Positions 34,807-43,102 of a stretch of DNA of 64,000 bases are shown piece after piece. Positions within the stretch are counted from its first letter, which is position 1; the number at the start of each line of letters is the position of its first letter. The stretch covers positions 310,001-374,000 of the forward strand of contig JAZKHT010000008.1 in NCBI GenBank assembly GCA_040385245.1. The letters are read 5' to 3'. The position numbers were made by a program, and so were the translations under genes. The notes below the pieces were generated by a model. It did not search any database, was not told where the DNA came from, and saw nothing but the letters and a program-made list of their open reading frames with translations. Source of the DNA: JAZKHT01 sp040385245 (lineage in GTDB: Bacteria; Pseudomonadota; Alphaproteobacteria; Rhodobacterales; Rhodobacteraceae).

Positions 34807-35895
34807 ATGGCCGAACTGAAACTGACGAACGTCGAAAAGGCCTATGGCGAGGTGAAGGTGTTGAAAGACATCAACCTTGACATCAAGACGGGTGAGTTGA
34901 TCGTTTTTGTCGGACCCTCGGGCTGCGGGAAATCGACCCTGCTGCGCATGATCGCGGGGTTGGAGCGGATCACGGGCGGCGATTTCACCATCGACGGCGT
35001 GCGCATGAATGACGTGCCGCCCGCCCAGCGGGGCATCGCGATGGTGTTCCAATCCTACGCGCTTTATCCACACATGACGGTCCGCGACAACATGGCCTTT
35101 GCGCTGAAGATCGCGAAAAAGACCAGTGCCGAAATCTCGGCTGCCGTCGACAAGGCCGCGCGCATCCTGCAACTGACACCCTATCTGGACCGCCTGCCAA
35201 AGGCGCTGTCGGGTGGGCAGCGCCAGCGGGTTGCCATCGGCCGGGCCATCGTGCGTGACCCCAAGGTGTATCTGTTCGACGAACCCCTGTCGAACTTGGA
35301 TGCCGCCCTGCGGGTGGCGACGCGTCTGGAAATCGCCCAACTGAAAGAGGCGATGCCCAATTCCACGATGATCTACGTGACCCATGATCAGGTCGAGGCG
35401 ATGACGCTGGCCACCCGGATCGTCGTGCTGGCAGGTGGCGGCATCAGCCAGGTCGGCACACCGCTGGAGTTGTACGAACGCCCGCAGAACGAGTTTGTCG
35501 CGCAGTTCATCGGCAGCCCGTCGATGAACCTGCTGGCGGGCGAAGTGGTGGACACCGGCGATATCACCACCGTCCGGCTGGACAATGGCGGCATTGCGCG
35601 GTCCACCGTGCCGACACTGGCCGCTGACAAGGGCTTGCGCGTCAACGTGGGCGCGCGCCCCGAAGACCTGCTGGCCACCACGGACGAGGCGATGTTCACC
35701 GGCGAGGTAGAGATCACCGAAGCCTTGGGCGAAGTGACACTTTTGTATTTCAAGCGTGCCTCGGAAGGGGCGGCGCAGGTGGTGGCGAAACTGCCGGGCA
35801 TCCATGCCGGGCTGCGCCGCACAGTCGTCAGCCTGTCGGCGGCCCCGGAAAAGGTGCATCTCTTCGCAGGCGGGCAGTCGCTTCTGTATCGTTGA
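34807..35895 (+). CDS. aglK: Alpha-glucoside ABC transporter, ATPase (MsiK/MalK type)
   Basis: A 362-residue ABC ATPase: Walker A GPSGCGKST, Q-loop VFQSYALYPHMTV, signature LSGGQRQRVAIGRAIV, Walker B VYLFDEPLSNLD, switch His in YVTHDQVEAMTLA. The C-terminal 130 residues form the TOBE/regulatory domain of the MalK group, including VNVGARPEDL. It energises the AglFG permease and is the last gene of the operon. No clear terminator is visible in the 144 bp downstream. Confidence 0.93.
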   Translation: MAELKLTNVEKAYGEVKVLKDINLDIKTGELIVFVGPSGCGKSTLLRMIAGLERITGGDFTIDGVRMNDVPPAQRGIAMVFQSYALYPHMTVRDNMAFALKIAKKTSAEISAAVDKAARILQLTPYLDRLPKALSGGQRQRVAIGRAIVRDPKVYLFDEPLSNLDAALRVATRLEIAQLKEAMPNSTMIYVTHDQVEAMTLATRIVVLAGGGISQVGTPLELYERPQNEFVAQFIGSPSMNLLAGEVVDTGDITTVRLDNGGIARSTVPTLAADKGLRVNVGARPEDLLATTDEAMFTGEVEITEALGEVTLLYFKRASEGAAQVVAKLPGIHAGLRRTVVSLSAAPEKVHLFAGGQSLLYR

Positions 35896-36039
35896 TGCGG
35901 TTGACTTGACCGCTCGGCGGGGCCAAACCAAAGCCAAGGGACAGGCGGGCGGGGGCAGATCATTGCGCCCCGTTCCCCGGCGCGCCCCTTGCCGGTCTGG
36001 CCCTTTGGCCAGCACGGCCAGCCGGGATGGAGAATGCAC

Positions 36040-36177
36040 ATGGCCAAGGGTCAGATGCGGTCGAACAAAGAAGTGAAGAAGCCCAAGAAGGAAAAGGCCA
36101 AACCCGCCATCGGTGTGGCCAGCACCTCGGCAGGGCGGATCACCGCCTCGCAGGAAAAGACCAAGGGGAAGGGCTGA
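36040..36177 (+). CDS. Small basic protein, 45 residues, unknown function
   Basis: A Lys-rich peptide starting MAKGQMRSNKEVKKPKKEK and ending TASQEKTKGKG. GGAG lies about seven bases before ATG 36040 (ATG 36034 is also possible). Composition is highly charged and disordered; it may bind nucleic acid, but nothing proves it. It resembles a small conserved rhodobacterial hypothetical that I recall only vaguely. It stops exactly where the convergent agmatinase gene ends. Confidence 0.6.
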   Translation: MAKGQMRSNKEVKKPKKEKAKPAIGVASTSAGRITASQEKTKGKG

Positions 36178-37137
36178 TCAGCCCTTCTTTCCCCGCGCGT
36201 GAAAGATGAACCCCAGAAAGTTCAGCAGCACCTGCGCCGCCAGAATGGCCGTGGTGCCGTCGCGGTCATAATCGGGGGCCACCTCGACCAGATCGATGCC
36301 CGCGATGTCGTGGGCCTGCGCCACACCTTGCAGGATTTCCAGCACCTCGTAGTACAGGAACCCGCCATGTGACGGTGTACCCGTGCCCGGTGCGATGGAT
36401 GGGCAAAAGCCGTCGATGTCGATCGTCACATACAGCCGCGCGCCCTTTGGGATGCGGGCCAGCACGGCGTCGGTTCCCAGTTTGCGCACCTGACGCACCG
36501 ACAGGATGTCATCGCCCATGGCGCGGGCGGCGTCATAGCCATCCTTGCTGGTGGAACTGACGTTGCGGATGCCCAGCGCGGTGATGCCGGTGACATGGTC
36601 CTGTTCCGCCGCGCGCCGCATCGGGTTGCCGTGCCCGTGGCGCACGCCGTGGCGCACATCGACAAAGTCCAGATGCGCGTCGATTTGCAGGATGTGGATG
36701 TCGCCGCGCCCGGCGAATGCGCGGATGCAGGGAATGTTGATCGAATGATCGCCGCCGATGGTGACGGGCAGCGCACCCGCGTCCAGAATGGCGCGCACGC
36801 CCGTCTCGATGTTGGCGTGGCTGGTTTCGGTATCGGTGTGCACGATATCTGCGTCACCGATATCCACGATCGAAACATCGGGGCCAAGATAGGTGCAGTC
36901 GTCTTCGTGGTCGTAGGCCCCGGCGTGGCCAAAGCTGAACAGGGTCGACGCCTCGCGCACCGCGCGTGGGCCAAAGCGGGCCCCGGCGCGGAACTGGGTG
37001 CCAAAGTCGAACGGCGCGCCAAGCACCGCCACATCTGCCGTGATACTGGACCAGTCGGCCACATAGGGCCGCTTGCCAAAGGTGGAAATCCCGACAAAGG
37101 GCAGGTTCAGCCTGCCTGTCTCGTATCCGTGGCTCAT
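36178..37137 (-). CDS. speB: Agmatinase-like ureohydrolase
   Basis: A 319-residue arginase-fold enzyme. Manganese ligands are present in TIGGDHSINI (His), QIDAHLDFVD (Asp-His-Asp) and TIDIDGFCPSIAPGTGTP (two Asp). The last motif normally reads DxDxxDP; here the third Asp is Cys (TGC), which is not a metal ligand but is usually conserved. The substrate may be agmatine, guanidinobutyrate or guanidinopropionate; sequence alone does not decide it. It overlaps the LysR regulator by 4 bp, so both are co-transcribed. Confidence 0.85.
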   Translation of the reverse strand: MSHGYETGRLNLPFVGISTFGKRPYVADWSSITADVAVLGAPFDFGTQFRAGARFGPRAVREASTLFSFGHAGAYDHEDDCTYLGPDVSIVDIGDADIVHTDTETSHANIETGVRAILDAGALPVTIGGDHSINIPCIRAFAGRGDIHILQIDAHLDFVDVRHGVRHGHGNPMRRAAEQDHVTGITALGIRNVSSTSKDGYDAARAMGDDILSVRQVRKLGTDAVLARIPKGARLYVTIDIDGFCPSIAPGTGTPSHGGFLYYEVLEILQGVAQAHDIAGIDLVEVAPDYDRDGTTAILAAQVLLNFLGFIFHARGKKG

Positions 37138-38066
37138 CCGTCGTCTCCGATTGCGTCGGGGGGAATGGTGTCGCTGCCGGGGGCAAAGGGCAAGGCCTGT
37201 GGCAACAGATCGCGCAGGCGCAGCGCGGCGGGCGGCAGGGCGTTGCCGCGCGCCTGCGCCAGAACCACAGGTTCGGTGCCCGCATCCACGATGGCGCGCG
37301 CCACCAGCCCGCGCCCGTCATGGCTGCGCCGTCCGGCTGGGCGGGAATAGCTGACGCCAACGCCAAGCCCGTTGGCGGCAAAGCTGCGCATCAGTTCCAG
37401 TGTGGCGGTGCGATGGGCGATCTGCGGCGTCAGCCCCTTTTGCGCGAACAGCGCCCGCATGTGGCCAAGGCTCAGCCCCTGATCGGTCAGGATCAGCGGA
37501 TGGTCGGCCACTTGCGCCAATGTCACACGCTTTTGCCCGGCAAGGGGGTGATCGGCTGCCAGCACGGCGTGGGGGGCGACGCGGGTCAGAACCGTGCGGG
37601 CGATCTGGGCATCAAGCCCCAGATCCCATGTCAGGGCCAGGTCGATGCGCCCGTTGCGCAAGGCATCGGTCAACGCTTCGAACCCCAGAACCTGCGGGTC
37701 AATGCGCAGGTCAGGGTCAAGGTCCGGCAAGATGCGCAGCAGGGGGGCCAGCAGGGCGGGGGCCAGATCTTCGAACACGCCAAGGCGCACCGGGGCCGCG
37801 GGTGTACTGCCCCCGGCCATCAGGCGCTGCAGGGCATCAAGCTGGGCCTGCGCCTCGTCCAGCCAGCCGCGTCCAAAGGCGGTGGGCTGGATGCGCCCAC
37901 CGGGCCGACGCAGAAACAAAGGCTGCCCCAGCAGCGATTCCAGCTGCGACAGCGCGACCGACAGTGCGGGCTGGCTGACATTCAGTGCGGCGGCGGCGGC
38001 GGTCATGCCGCCATGCTGCGCGGTGGCGGTGGCGTATTCAAGCTGGCGCAGGGTGACTGATAGCAT
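37134..38066 (-). CDS. LysR-family transcriptional regulator (controls ureohydrolase/PhyH region)
   Basis: A 310-residue LTTR: helix-turn-helix in LRQLEYATATAQHGGMTAAAAALNVSQPALSVALSQLES, then a two-lobed effector domain. It is in one operon with the agmatinase-like gene and divergent from a PhyH dioxygenase gene, which it probably activates. An LTTR-type dyad (38070-38086) begins four bases before its start codon. Effector unknown. Confidence 0.88.
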   Translation of the reverse strand: MLSVTLRQLEYATATAQHGGMTAAAAALNVSQPALSVALSQLESLLGQPLFLRRPGGRIQPTAFGRGWLDEAQAQLDALQRLMAGGSTPAAPVRLGVFEDLAPALLAPLLRILPDLDPDLRIDPQVLGFEALTDALRNGRIDLALTWDLGLDAQIARTVLTRVAPHAVLAADHPLAGQKRVTLAQVADHPLILTDQGLSLGHMRALFAQKGLTPQIAHRTATLELMRSFAANGLGVGVSYSRPAGRRSHDGRGLVARAIVDAGTEPVVLAQARGNALPPAALRLRDLLPQALPFAPGSDTIPPDAIGDDG

Positions 38067-38069
38067 TTA

Positions 38070-38086
38070 TCTATGACCACAATAGA
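38070..38086. promoter_or_regulatory. LysR-type operator (TCTAT-N7-ATAGA)
   Basis: Perfect 5-bp arms with a seven-base spacer match the classic LysR-box layout. Position in the divergent gap, overlapping the regulator's own ribosome site, suggests autorepression together with control of the PhyH gene. A second dyad CAATA-N9-TATTG overlaps to the right (38080-38098). Confidence 0.5.
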
Positions 38087-38152
38087 AAGGTATTATTGGA
38101 AATTATCGTAACCTGCTGCCATTCAGGCAAGAGACATCTGTGGGAGACGGCG

Positions 38153-38941
38153 ATGACCCTTGTGACCGACGACATGATAAGGGCCTATCAGCGCGATGGC
38201 GCCGTGCTGGTCAAGGGGCTTTGGGCCGATTGGGTCGATACGTTGCGCGCCGGTGTTGAACGGAACATGGCCGATCCGTCAGAATTCGGGGCGGAAAACC
38301 TGAAACCCGGTGAGGGCGGGCGGTTCTTTGACGATTACTGCAACTGGGCCCGCATCCCCGAATTTGAAACTGTGATCCGGCAATCGGATGTGGCGGATGT
38401 CGCGGCACGGCTGATGGGGTCGGATCGGGTGCAACTGTTCCACGACCACGTTCTGGTCAAGGAGCCGGGCACGTCCAAACCCACACCCTGGCATCAGGAC
38501 GGGCCATATTATTTCGTCGAAGGTCGCCAGACCGTCAGCTTCTGGTCACCGCTTGATCCTGTGCGAGAGGCGTCCTTGCGCTGTGTCGCCGGATCGCACC
38601 TGTGGGAAAAAGAGGTGCTGCCGACGCGTTGGCTGGCCGAAACCAGCTTTTACCCCAACCCCGAGGTGTACATGCCCGTGCCCGATCCCGACGCCGAAGG
38701 GATGCGCGTGCTGGAATGGCAGATGGAACCCGGTGACGCGGTGGCGTTCCACTACCGCACCCTGCACGGCGCGCGCGGCAATGACGCGGCCACCCGCCGC
38801 CGCGCCTTCAGCCTGCGCCTTGTGGGCGAGGATGCGCGCTATGTCGAACGGCCGGGCCGCACCTCGCCGCCCTATCCGGGACATGGGATGGTGCCGGGGC
38901 AGCGTCTGCGGGAAGATTGGTTTCCCACCCTGCGCGGCTGA
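38153..38941 (+). CDS. Phytanoyl-CoA dioxygenase (PhyH) family protein
   Basis: A 262-residue Fe(II)/2-oxoglutarate-dependent oxygenase. Iron ligands are His and Asp in TPWHQDGPYYF and the distal His in FHYRTLHGARGN; the 2-oxoglutarate-binding Arg is probably in RRRAFSLRLVGED. The substrate is not known. ATG 38153 follows GGAG; the in-frame start at 38096 lies in the regulatory gap. It is divergent from the LysR-agmatinase operon, so an amine or guanidino compound pathway is possible but speculative. Confidence 0.85.
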   Translation: MTLVTDDMIRAYQRDGAVLVKGLWADWVDTLRAGVERNMADPSEFGAENLKPGEGGRFFDDYCNWARIPEFETVIRQSDVADVAARLMGSDRVQLFHDHVLVKEPGTSKPTPWHQDGPYYFVEGRQTVSFWSPLDPVREASLRCVAGSHLWEKEVLPTRWLAETSFYPNPEVYMPVPDPDAEGMRVLEWQMEPGDAVAFHYRTLHGARGNDAATRRRAFSLRLVGEDARYVERPGRTSPPYPGHGMVPGQRLREDWFPTLRG

Positions 38942-39000
38942 CTGTCGCCTGTTCCCGGCGCGCGGGGCAGTGTAGCACTGGCCGGGACAGGAGCCACGCC

Positions 39001-40002
39001 ATGCAACCACCCCGCGCCACCCGCCGCCCGCCGATGTTTCCCGCCCCCGAATTTCCGCCCCGCACACCGGCGCGGTTCGCCCGTACGCCGCCTGCGGTGT
39101 TCCCGGTGATCCTTGGCCTGCTGGGCCTTGGGCTGGCGCTGCGAACCGGCATTGGCGCGCTGGACCTGAACCTCGCCCCGGCCGAGGTTTTGCTGGGTGC
39201 CGTCGCGGTGCTGTGGCTGTTTGCGGTGCTGGCTTACGGCACGAAAATCGCCCGCCGTCCCGGCGTGGTTATCGAAGATCTGCGTGTGCTGCCGGGGCGG
39301 TCGGGATTGGCCGCCGCCACGATGGGCGGGATGGCGATGGCCTCTGTCCTTGCGCCCTATGCGCCGGGGGTGGCGGTGGGGGTGCTGTTTGTCGCGCTGG
39401 CGCTGCATGGGGTGACGGCGGTGCTGCTGATCCGCCTTTTGCTGTCGCTGCCGCCTGAGGGGCGAGAGGTCAATCCGACGTGGCACCTCAGCTTTGTCGG
39501 ATTCATCGTGGGGGCTGTGGCAGCGTCCGGTCTGGGGATGCCGGGGCTGGCGACCGGGTTGTTGGTCCTGACCCTGCCGGTGGCCGCCGCGATCTGGGGC
39601 GTCAGTCTGGCGCAACTGGTCCGTCGCATCCCTCCCGCCCCCTTGCGCCCGCTGCTGGCCATCCATCTGTCCCCGGCCGGCCTGTTCTGCACCGTGGCCG
39701 CCTTGACGGGACATATTCTGGTCGCCCAAATCTTTGCTGCCCTTGGCGCGGTGATCCTGCTGGTGCTGCTGGGGACGATGCGCTGGATCACGGCTGCCGG
39801 GTTCACGCCGCTGTGGGGGGCCTTTACCTTTCCGCTGGCCGCCTATGCCACGGCGCTGCTGGTGCTGGGGGCGCCTTGGACCATGCCCGGTCTGATCGTG
39901 CTGATCGCGGCGCTTGGGGCAAATCCGGTGCTTGCGTGGAAGGTGTTGACCCTGTGGCAGACAGGATCGCTTGCCGCCAGGACCAACGCCGCCGAAGCCT
40001 AG
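39001..40002 (+). CDS. TDT-family transporter (TehA/SLAC1-like)
   Basis: A 333-residue inner-membrane protein with about ten hydrophobic helices, beginning after a 40-residue Pro/Arg-rich cytoplasmic end (RTPPAVFPVILGLLGLGLALR). The pattern, including PTWHLSFVGFIVGAVAASGLG, is that of the tellurite-resistance/dicarboxylate transporter family, which are anion channels or carriers. Substrate unknown. ATG 39001 was chosen as the first start downstream of the PhyH stop. Confidence 0.75.
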   Translation: MQPPRATRRPPMFPAPEFPPRTPARFARTPPAVFPVILGLLGLGLALRTGIGALDLNLAPAEVLLGAVAVLWLFAVLAYGTKIARRPGVVIEDLRVLPGRSGLAAATMGGMAMASVLAPYAPGVAVGVLFVALALHGVTAVLLIRLLLSLPPEGREVNPTWHLSFVGFIVGAVAASGLGMPGLATGLLVLTLPVAAAIWGVSLAQLVRRIPPAPLRPLLAIHLSPAGLFCTVAALTGHILVAQIFAALGAVILLVLLGTMRWITAAGFTPLWGAFTFPLAAYATALLVLGAPWTMPGLIVLIAALGANPVLAWKVLTLWQTGSLAARTNAAEA

Positions 40003-40003
40003 C

Positions 40004-40693
40004 CTAGATCAACCCGACCCATGCCCGCGCCAGTGTCAGGCCAAGCGTGTCGGCCTGCACCCCGACTGTTGCTGCGTGAACCGGGTGGGCCGTGTGCCAG
40101 TCCGGCTGCATCCGCGTGACAAGATCGGGAATGGTACGGGTCCAGTCGGCGACGACGGCGCGGCTCGCCTCGAAACGAAACTGCATGCCGTAGGTCGCGC
40201 GCCCGATACGAAAGCACTGGCTGGGCGCGGCGTCCGATGTCGCCAGATGCGTCGCACCGACGGGCAGGGTGAAGGTGTCCGAATGCCACTGAAAGATCGG
40301 AAAGGCCTCGGGCATCCGCCCCAGAACCGGATCGTCCGCCCCGTTGCGCCGCACGGTGGTCCAGCCGAATTCGGGCGTGGCGCCCAAAAATTTCTGTGCG
40401 CCCAACCCCCGCGCCAGCAACTGGCTGCCCAGACAGATGCCCAGCACGGCCCGGTCGGTTTCCGACACCTGCGCCATCAGGCGCGCCAGATCGGGCAGGT
40501 AGGGGTGGGTTGCATCGTCCAGCGCCGACTGCTCGCCGCCAAAGACCACCAGCGCGTCGTGATCCCCCATCTGCGGCAGGGCGTCACCGCGCCATGGGCG
40601 GAACACCTCGATCAGGGCGGCGGCTTCGTGCAGGGCGACGCCGACCTGTCCGTGATGGGTCACGCCGGTATTTTCCACGATTGCGACGCGCAT
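40004..40693 (-). CDS. Type 1 glutamine amidotransferase-like protein with altered catalytic triad
   Basis: A 229-residue class I GATase domain. The nucleophile Cys is in VLGICLGSQLLARGLG and the family HSDTF motif is present. The motif that normally supplies the catalytic His and Glu (QFHxE) reads YGMQFRFEAS, so the His is Arg (codon CGT). Glutaminase activity is therefore doubtful, unless this is a base error. It resembles GMP-synthase-like amidotransferases. The longer frame to 42670 is a shadow over guaB. ATG 40693 was chosen because MRVAIVENTG is a normal start. Confidence 0.75.
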   Translation of the reverse strand: MRVAIVENTGVTHHGQVGVALHEAAALIEVFRPWRGDALPQMGDHDALVVFGGEQSALDDATHPYLPDLARLMAQVSETDRAVLGICLGSQLLARGLGAQKFLGATPEFGWTTVRRNGADDPVLGRMPEAFPIFQWHSDTFTLPVGATHLATSDAAPSQCFRIGRATYGMQFRFEASRAVVADWTRTIPDLVTRMQPDWHTAHPVHAATVGVQADTLGLTLARAWVGLI

Positions 40694-40834
40694 CTTCGCC
40701 CCCTTTGCCAGATGTCCGCACAATCTGCACGGGGGCAGCCCGTCCGCAAGCCCAAGATGCAGCATTTTCCCTTGCGCCGGGGACGCAACGGTGAAACAGG
40801 GAACCGCCAAACGGACACTCCCACGGAGGCTTCG

Positions 40835-42283
40835 ATGGAGATTCGCGAGGCGCTTACCTTTGACGACGTTCTGCTGGTTCCGGCGGCAAGCTCTGTGCTG
40901 CCGTCCGAGGCGGACACATCGACCTGGGTCACCAAATCCATCCGCATGAACATCCCGCTGCTGTCGTCGGCGATGGACACGGTGACCGAAGGGCGCATGG
41001 CCATTGCCATGGCGCAGGCGGGCGGGATCGGCGTGATCCACCGCAATCTGGACACCGAAACGCAGGCGCGCGAAGTGCGCCGGGTCAAGCGGTTCGAATC
41101 CGGCGTCGTCTATGCGCCGATCACCCTGACGCCCGATCAGACGCTGGCCGATGCCAAGGTGCTGATGGAACGCTACAACATCACGGGCTTTCCGGTGGTC
41201 GATGATCTGGGCCGCGTGGTGGGGATCGTCACCAACCGCGACATGCGCTTTGCCTCTGATGACAAGACGCCGGTGCGGGTGATGATGTCGTCGGAAAATC
41301 TGGCGCTGCTGCACGAACCCGTTGACCGCGATGCCGCCATCAGCCTGATGAAGGCACGCCGCATCGAAAAGCTGCTGGTGACTGACGGGCAGGGGGTGCT
41401 GACGGGGTTGCTGACCCTGAAAGACACCGAAAAGGCCGTGCTGAACCCGCATGCCTGCAAGGATGACATGGGGCGTCTGCGCGTCGCCGCGGCCTCGACC
41501 GTCGGGGATGCCGGGTTCGAGCGCAGTCAGGCACTGATCGAGGCGGGGGTGGACATGGTGGTGATCGACACCGCGCATGGCCATTCCGAAGGGGTGGCGC
41601 GCGCGGTCGAACGGATCAAGGCGCTGTCGAACGCGGTGCAGGTGGTGGCGGGCAACGTCGCGACCGCGTCCGCCACGCGGGCGCTGATCGATGCCGGGGC
41701 CGATGCGGTCAAGGTCGGGATTGGGCCGGGATCGATCTGCACGACGCGCATCGTCGCGGGCGTGGGTGTGCCGCAACTGACTGCGATCATCGACGCCAGC
41801 CGTGCGGCGGGCGACATTCCGGTGATCGCAGACGGCGGCATCAAGTATTCCGGCGATTTTGCCAAGGCGATTGCGGCAGGCGCATCCTGCGCCATGGTCG
41901 GGTCGGCCATCGCCGGCACCGACGAATCGCCCGGCGAGGTGATCTTGTGGAACGGCCGGTCGTTCAAGGCCTATCGCGGCATGGGCAGCCTTGGCGCCAT
42001 GGCGCGCGGATCGGCGGACCGCTATTTCCAGAAAGACGCCGCCAGCGACAAGCTGGTTCCCGAAGGGATCGAGGGGCAGGTTCCCTACAAGGGGGCGGCA
42101 TCGGCGGTCATTCACCAGATGGTCGGCGGTCTGCGCGCGGCGATGGGGTATACCGGCTGCCGCACCGTGGCCGAGATGCGCGCCAACTGCGATTTCGTCC
42201 GCATCACCGGGGCAGGGCTGAAGGAAAGCCATGTGCATGACGTGCAGATCACCCGCGAAAGCCCGAATTACCGCGTCGGCTGA
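40835..42283 (+). CDS. guaB: IMP dehydrogenase
   Basis: Oxidises IMP to XMP, the committed step of guanine nucleotide synthesis. The 482 residues show the N-terminal TFDDVLLVPAASSVLPSEAD, a pair of CBS domains (about 95-205), the catalytic Cys loop GIGPGSICTTRIVAGVG, IADGGIKYSGDFAKAIAAGA, and the flap YRGMGSLGAMARGSADRYFQ. GGAGG precedes ATG 40835. It is divergent from the amidotransferase-like gene. A possible short ORF follows before the SDR gene. Confidence 0.96.
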   Translation: MEIREALTFDDVLLVPAASSVLPSEADTSTWVTKSIRMNIPLLSSAMDTVTEGRMAIAMAQAGGIGVIHRNLDTETQAREVRRVKRFESGVVYAPITLTPDQTLADAKVLMERYNITGFPVVDDLGRVVGIVTNRDMRFASDDKTPVRVMMSSENLALLHEPVDRDAAISLMKARRIEKLLVTDGQGVLTGLLTLKDTEKAVLNPHACKDDMGRLRVAAASTVGDAGFERSQALIEAGVDMVVIDTAHGHSEGVARAVERIKALSNAVQVVAGNVATASATRALIDAGADAVKVGIGPGSICTTRIVAGVGVPQLTAIIDASRAAGDIPVIADGGIKYSGDFAKAIAAGASCAMVGSAIAGTDESPGEVILWNGRSFKAYRGMGSLGAMARGSADRYFQKDAASDKLVPEGIEGQVPYKGAASAVIHQMVGGLRAAMGYTGCRTVAEMRANCDFVRITGAGLKESHVHDVQITRESPNYRVG

Positions 42284-42296
42284 CCGGAGTTTTCGG

Positions 42297-42353
42297 ATGG
42301 AAAGTCCCGTGGCCACAGACCCTGATCCAGCCTGTGCGGGGTATGCCCCGTGA
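42297..42353 (+). CDS. Candidate upstream ORF coupled to the SDR gene
   Basis: An 18-codon ORF, MESPVATDPDPACAGYAP, starts 8 bases after GGAG and ends in TGA that overlaps the GTG start of the SDR gene (GTGA). The SDR start lies in a small hairpin CGGGG-TATG-CCCCG (42337-42350), so translation of this ORF may be needed to open it. No homology can be tested here. Confidence 0.4.
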   Translation: MESPVATDPDPACAGYAP

Positions 42354-43102
42354 CCCGGACCAGACGCGCGCTGATCACCGGGGCGGGGGCACCGGGCGGC
42401 ATCGGTCTGGCCACGGCCCGTGCCCTGGGGCGGGCAGGCATGGCGATTGCGATCACCGCCACCACCGGGCGCATCCATGCCCGCGCGGCCGAGCTGTTGG
42501 CCGAAGGATTTGATGTCACCGCCCATATCGCCGATCTGACCGAACCCGCACAGGTGCAGCGCCTGTTTCAGGCGATAGGCCCTGTCGATGTGCTGGTGAA
42601 CAACGCAGGCATGGGCACGGTCGCGTCGCCTGCCGAAACGGTCGCCTTTCTGGACATTGACCCCGACCAATGGCGCCGGGCGCTGGATGCCAGCCTGACC
42701 ACAGCCGTTCTGGTGACGCGCGCCTTCTTGCCGGGCATGGTGGCGAACGGGTGGGGCCGTATCGTGATGATGTCTTCGGTCACCGGGCCCATGGTGTCGA
42801 ACCCCGGCGAATCCGCCTATTCCACCGCCAAGGCCGGGATGATCGGCCTAACCCATGCGCTGGCGCTGGAACTGGCGGCGGGCGGCATCACCGTCAACGC
42901 GGTGGCCCCCGGCTGGATCGGGACCGAGGCGTTGACCGACCCCGAACGCATGGCCGCCCGCGCCACGCCCCTGCACCGCGCCGGAACCCCGGACGAGGTG
43001 GCCGCCGTCGTGGCCTTCCTTGCCTCGGACGGTGCAAGCTATGTGAACGGGGCGACGATTGTCGTCGATGGCGGCAACATCCTGCAGGAACGCAAAGCAT
43101 GA
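42350..43102 (+). CDS. Short-chain dehydrogenase/reductase (SDR)
   Basis: A 250-residue NAD(P)-dependent oxidoreductase. Cofactor motif TGAGAPGGIGLATARALG, the NNAG motif as VDVLVNNAGMG, catalytic Ser in MMSSVTGP, Tyr-Lys in YSTAKAGMIG, and the C-terminal VNGATIVVDGGNILQE. GTG 42350 is the assumed start, in a short hairpin. The substrate is unknown. Its stop overlaps the rsmB-like gene (ATGA). Confidence 0.85.
   Translation: MTRTRRALITGAGAPGGIGLATARALGRAGMAIAITATTGRIHARAAELLAEGFDVTAHIADLTEPAQVQRLFQAIGPVDVLVNNAGMGTVASPAETVAFLDIDPDQWRRALDASLTTAVLVTRAFLPGMVANGWGRIVMMSSVTGPMVSNPGESAYSTAKAGMIGLTHALALELAAGGITVNAVAPGWIGTEALTDPERMAARATPLHRAGTPDEVAAVVAFLASDGASYVNGATIVVDGGNILQERKA

Noticed and set aside
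40004..42670. 888-codon open frame on the minus strand
   Set aside because: Only its last 229 codons are a gene; the rest mirrors guaB, which has full family motifs.
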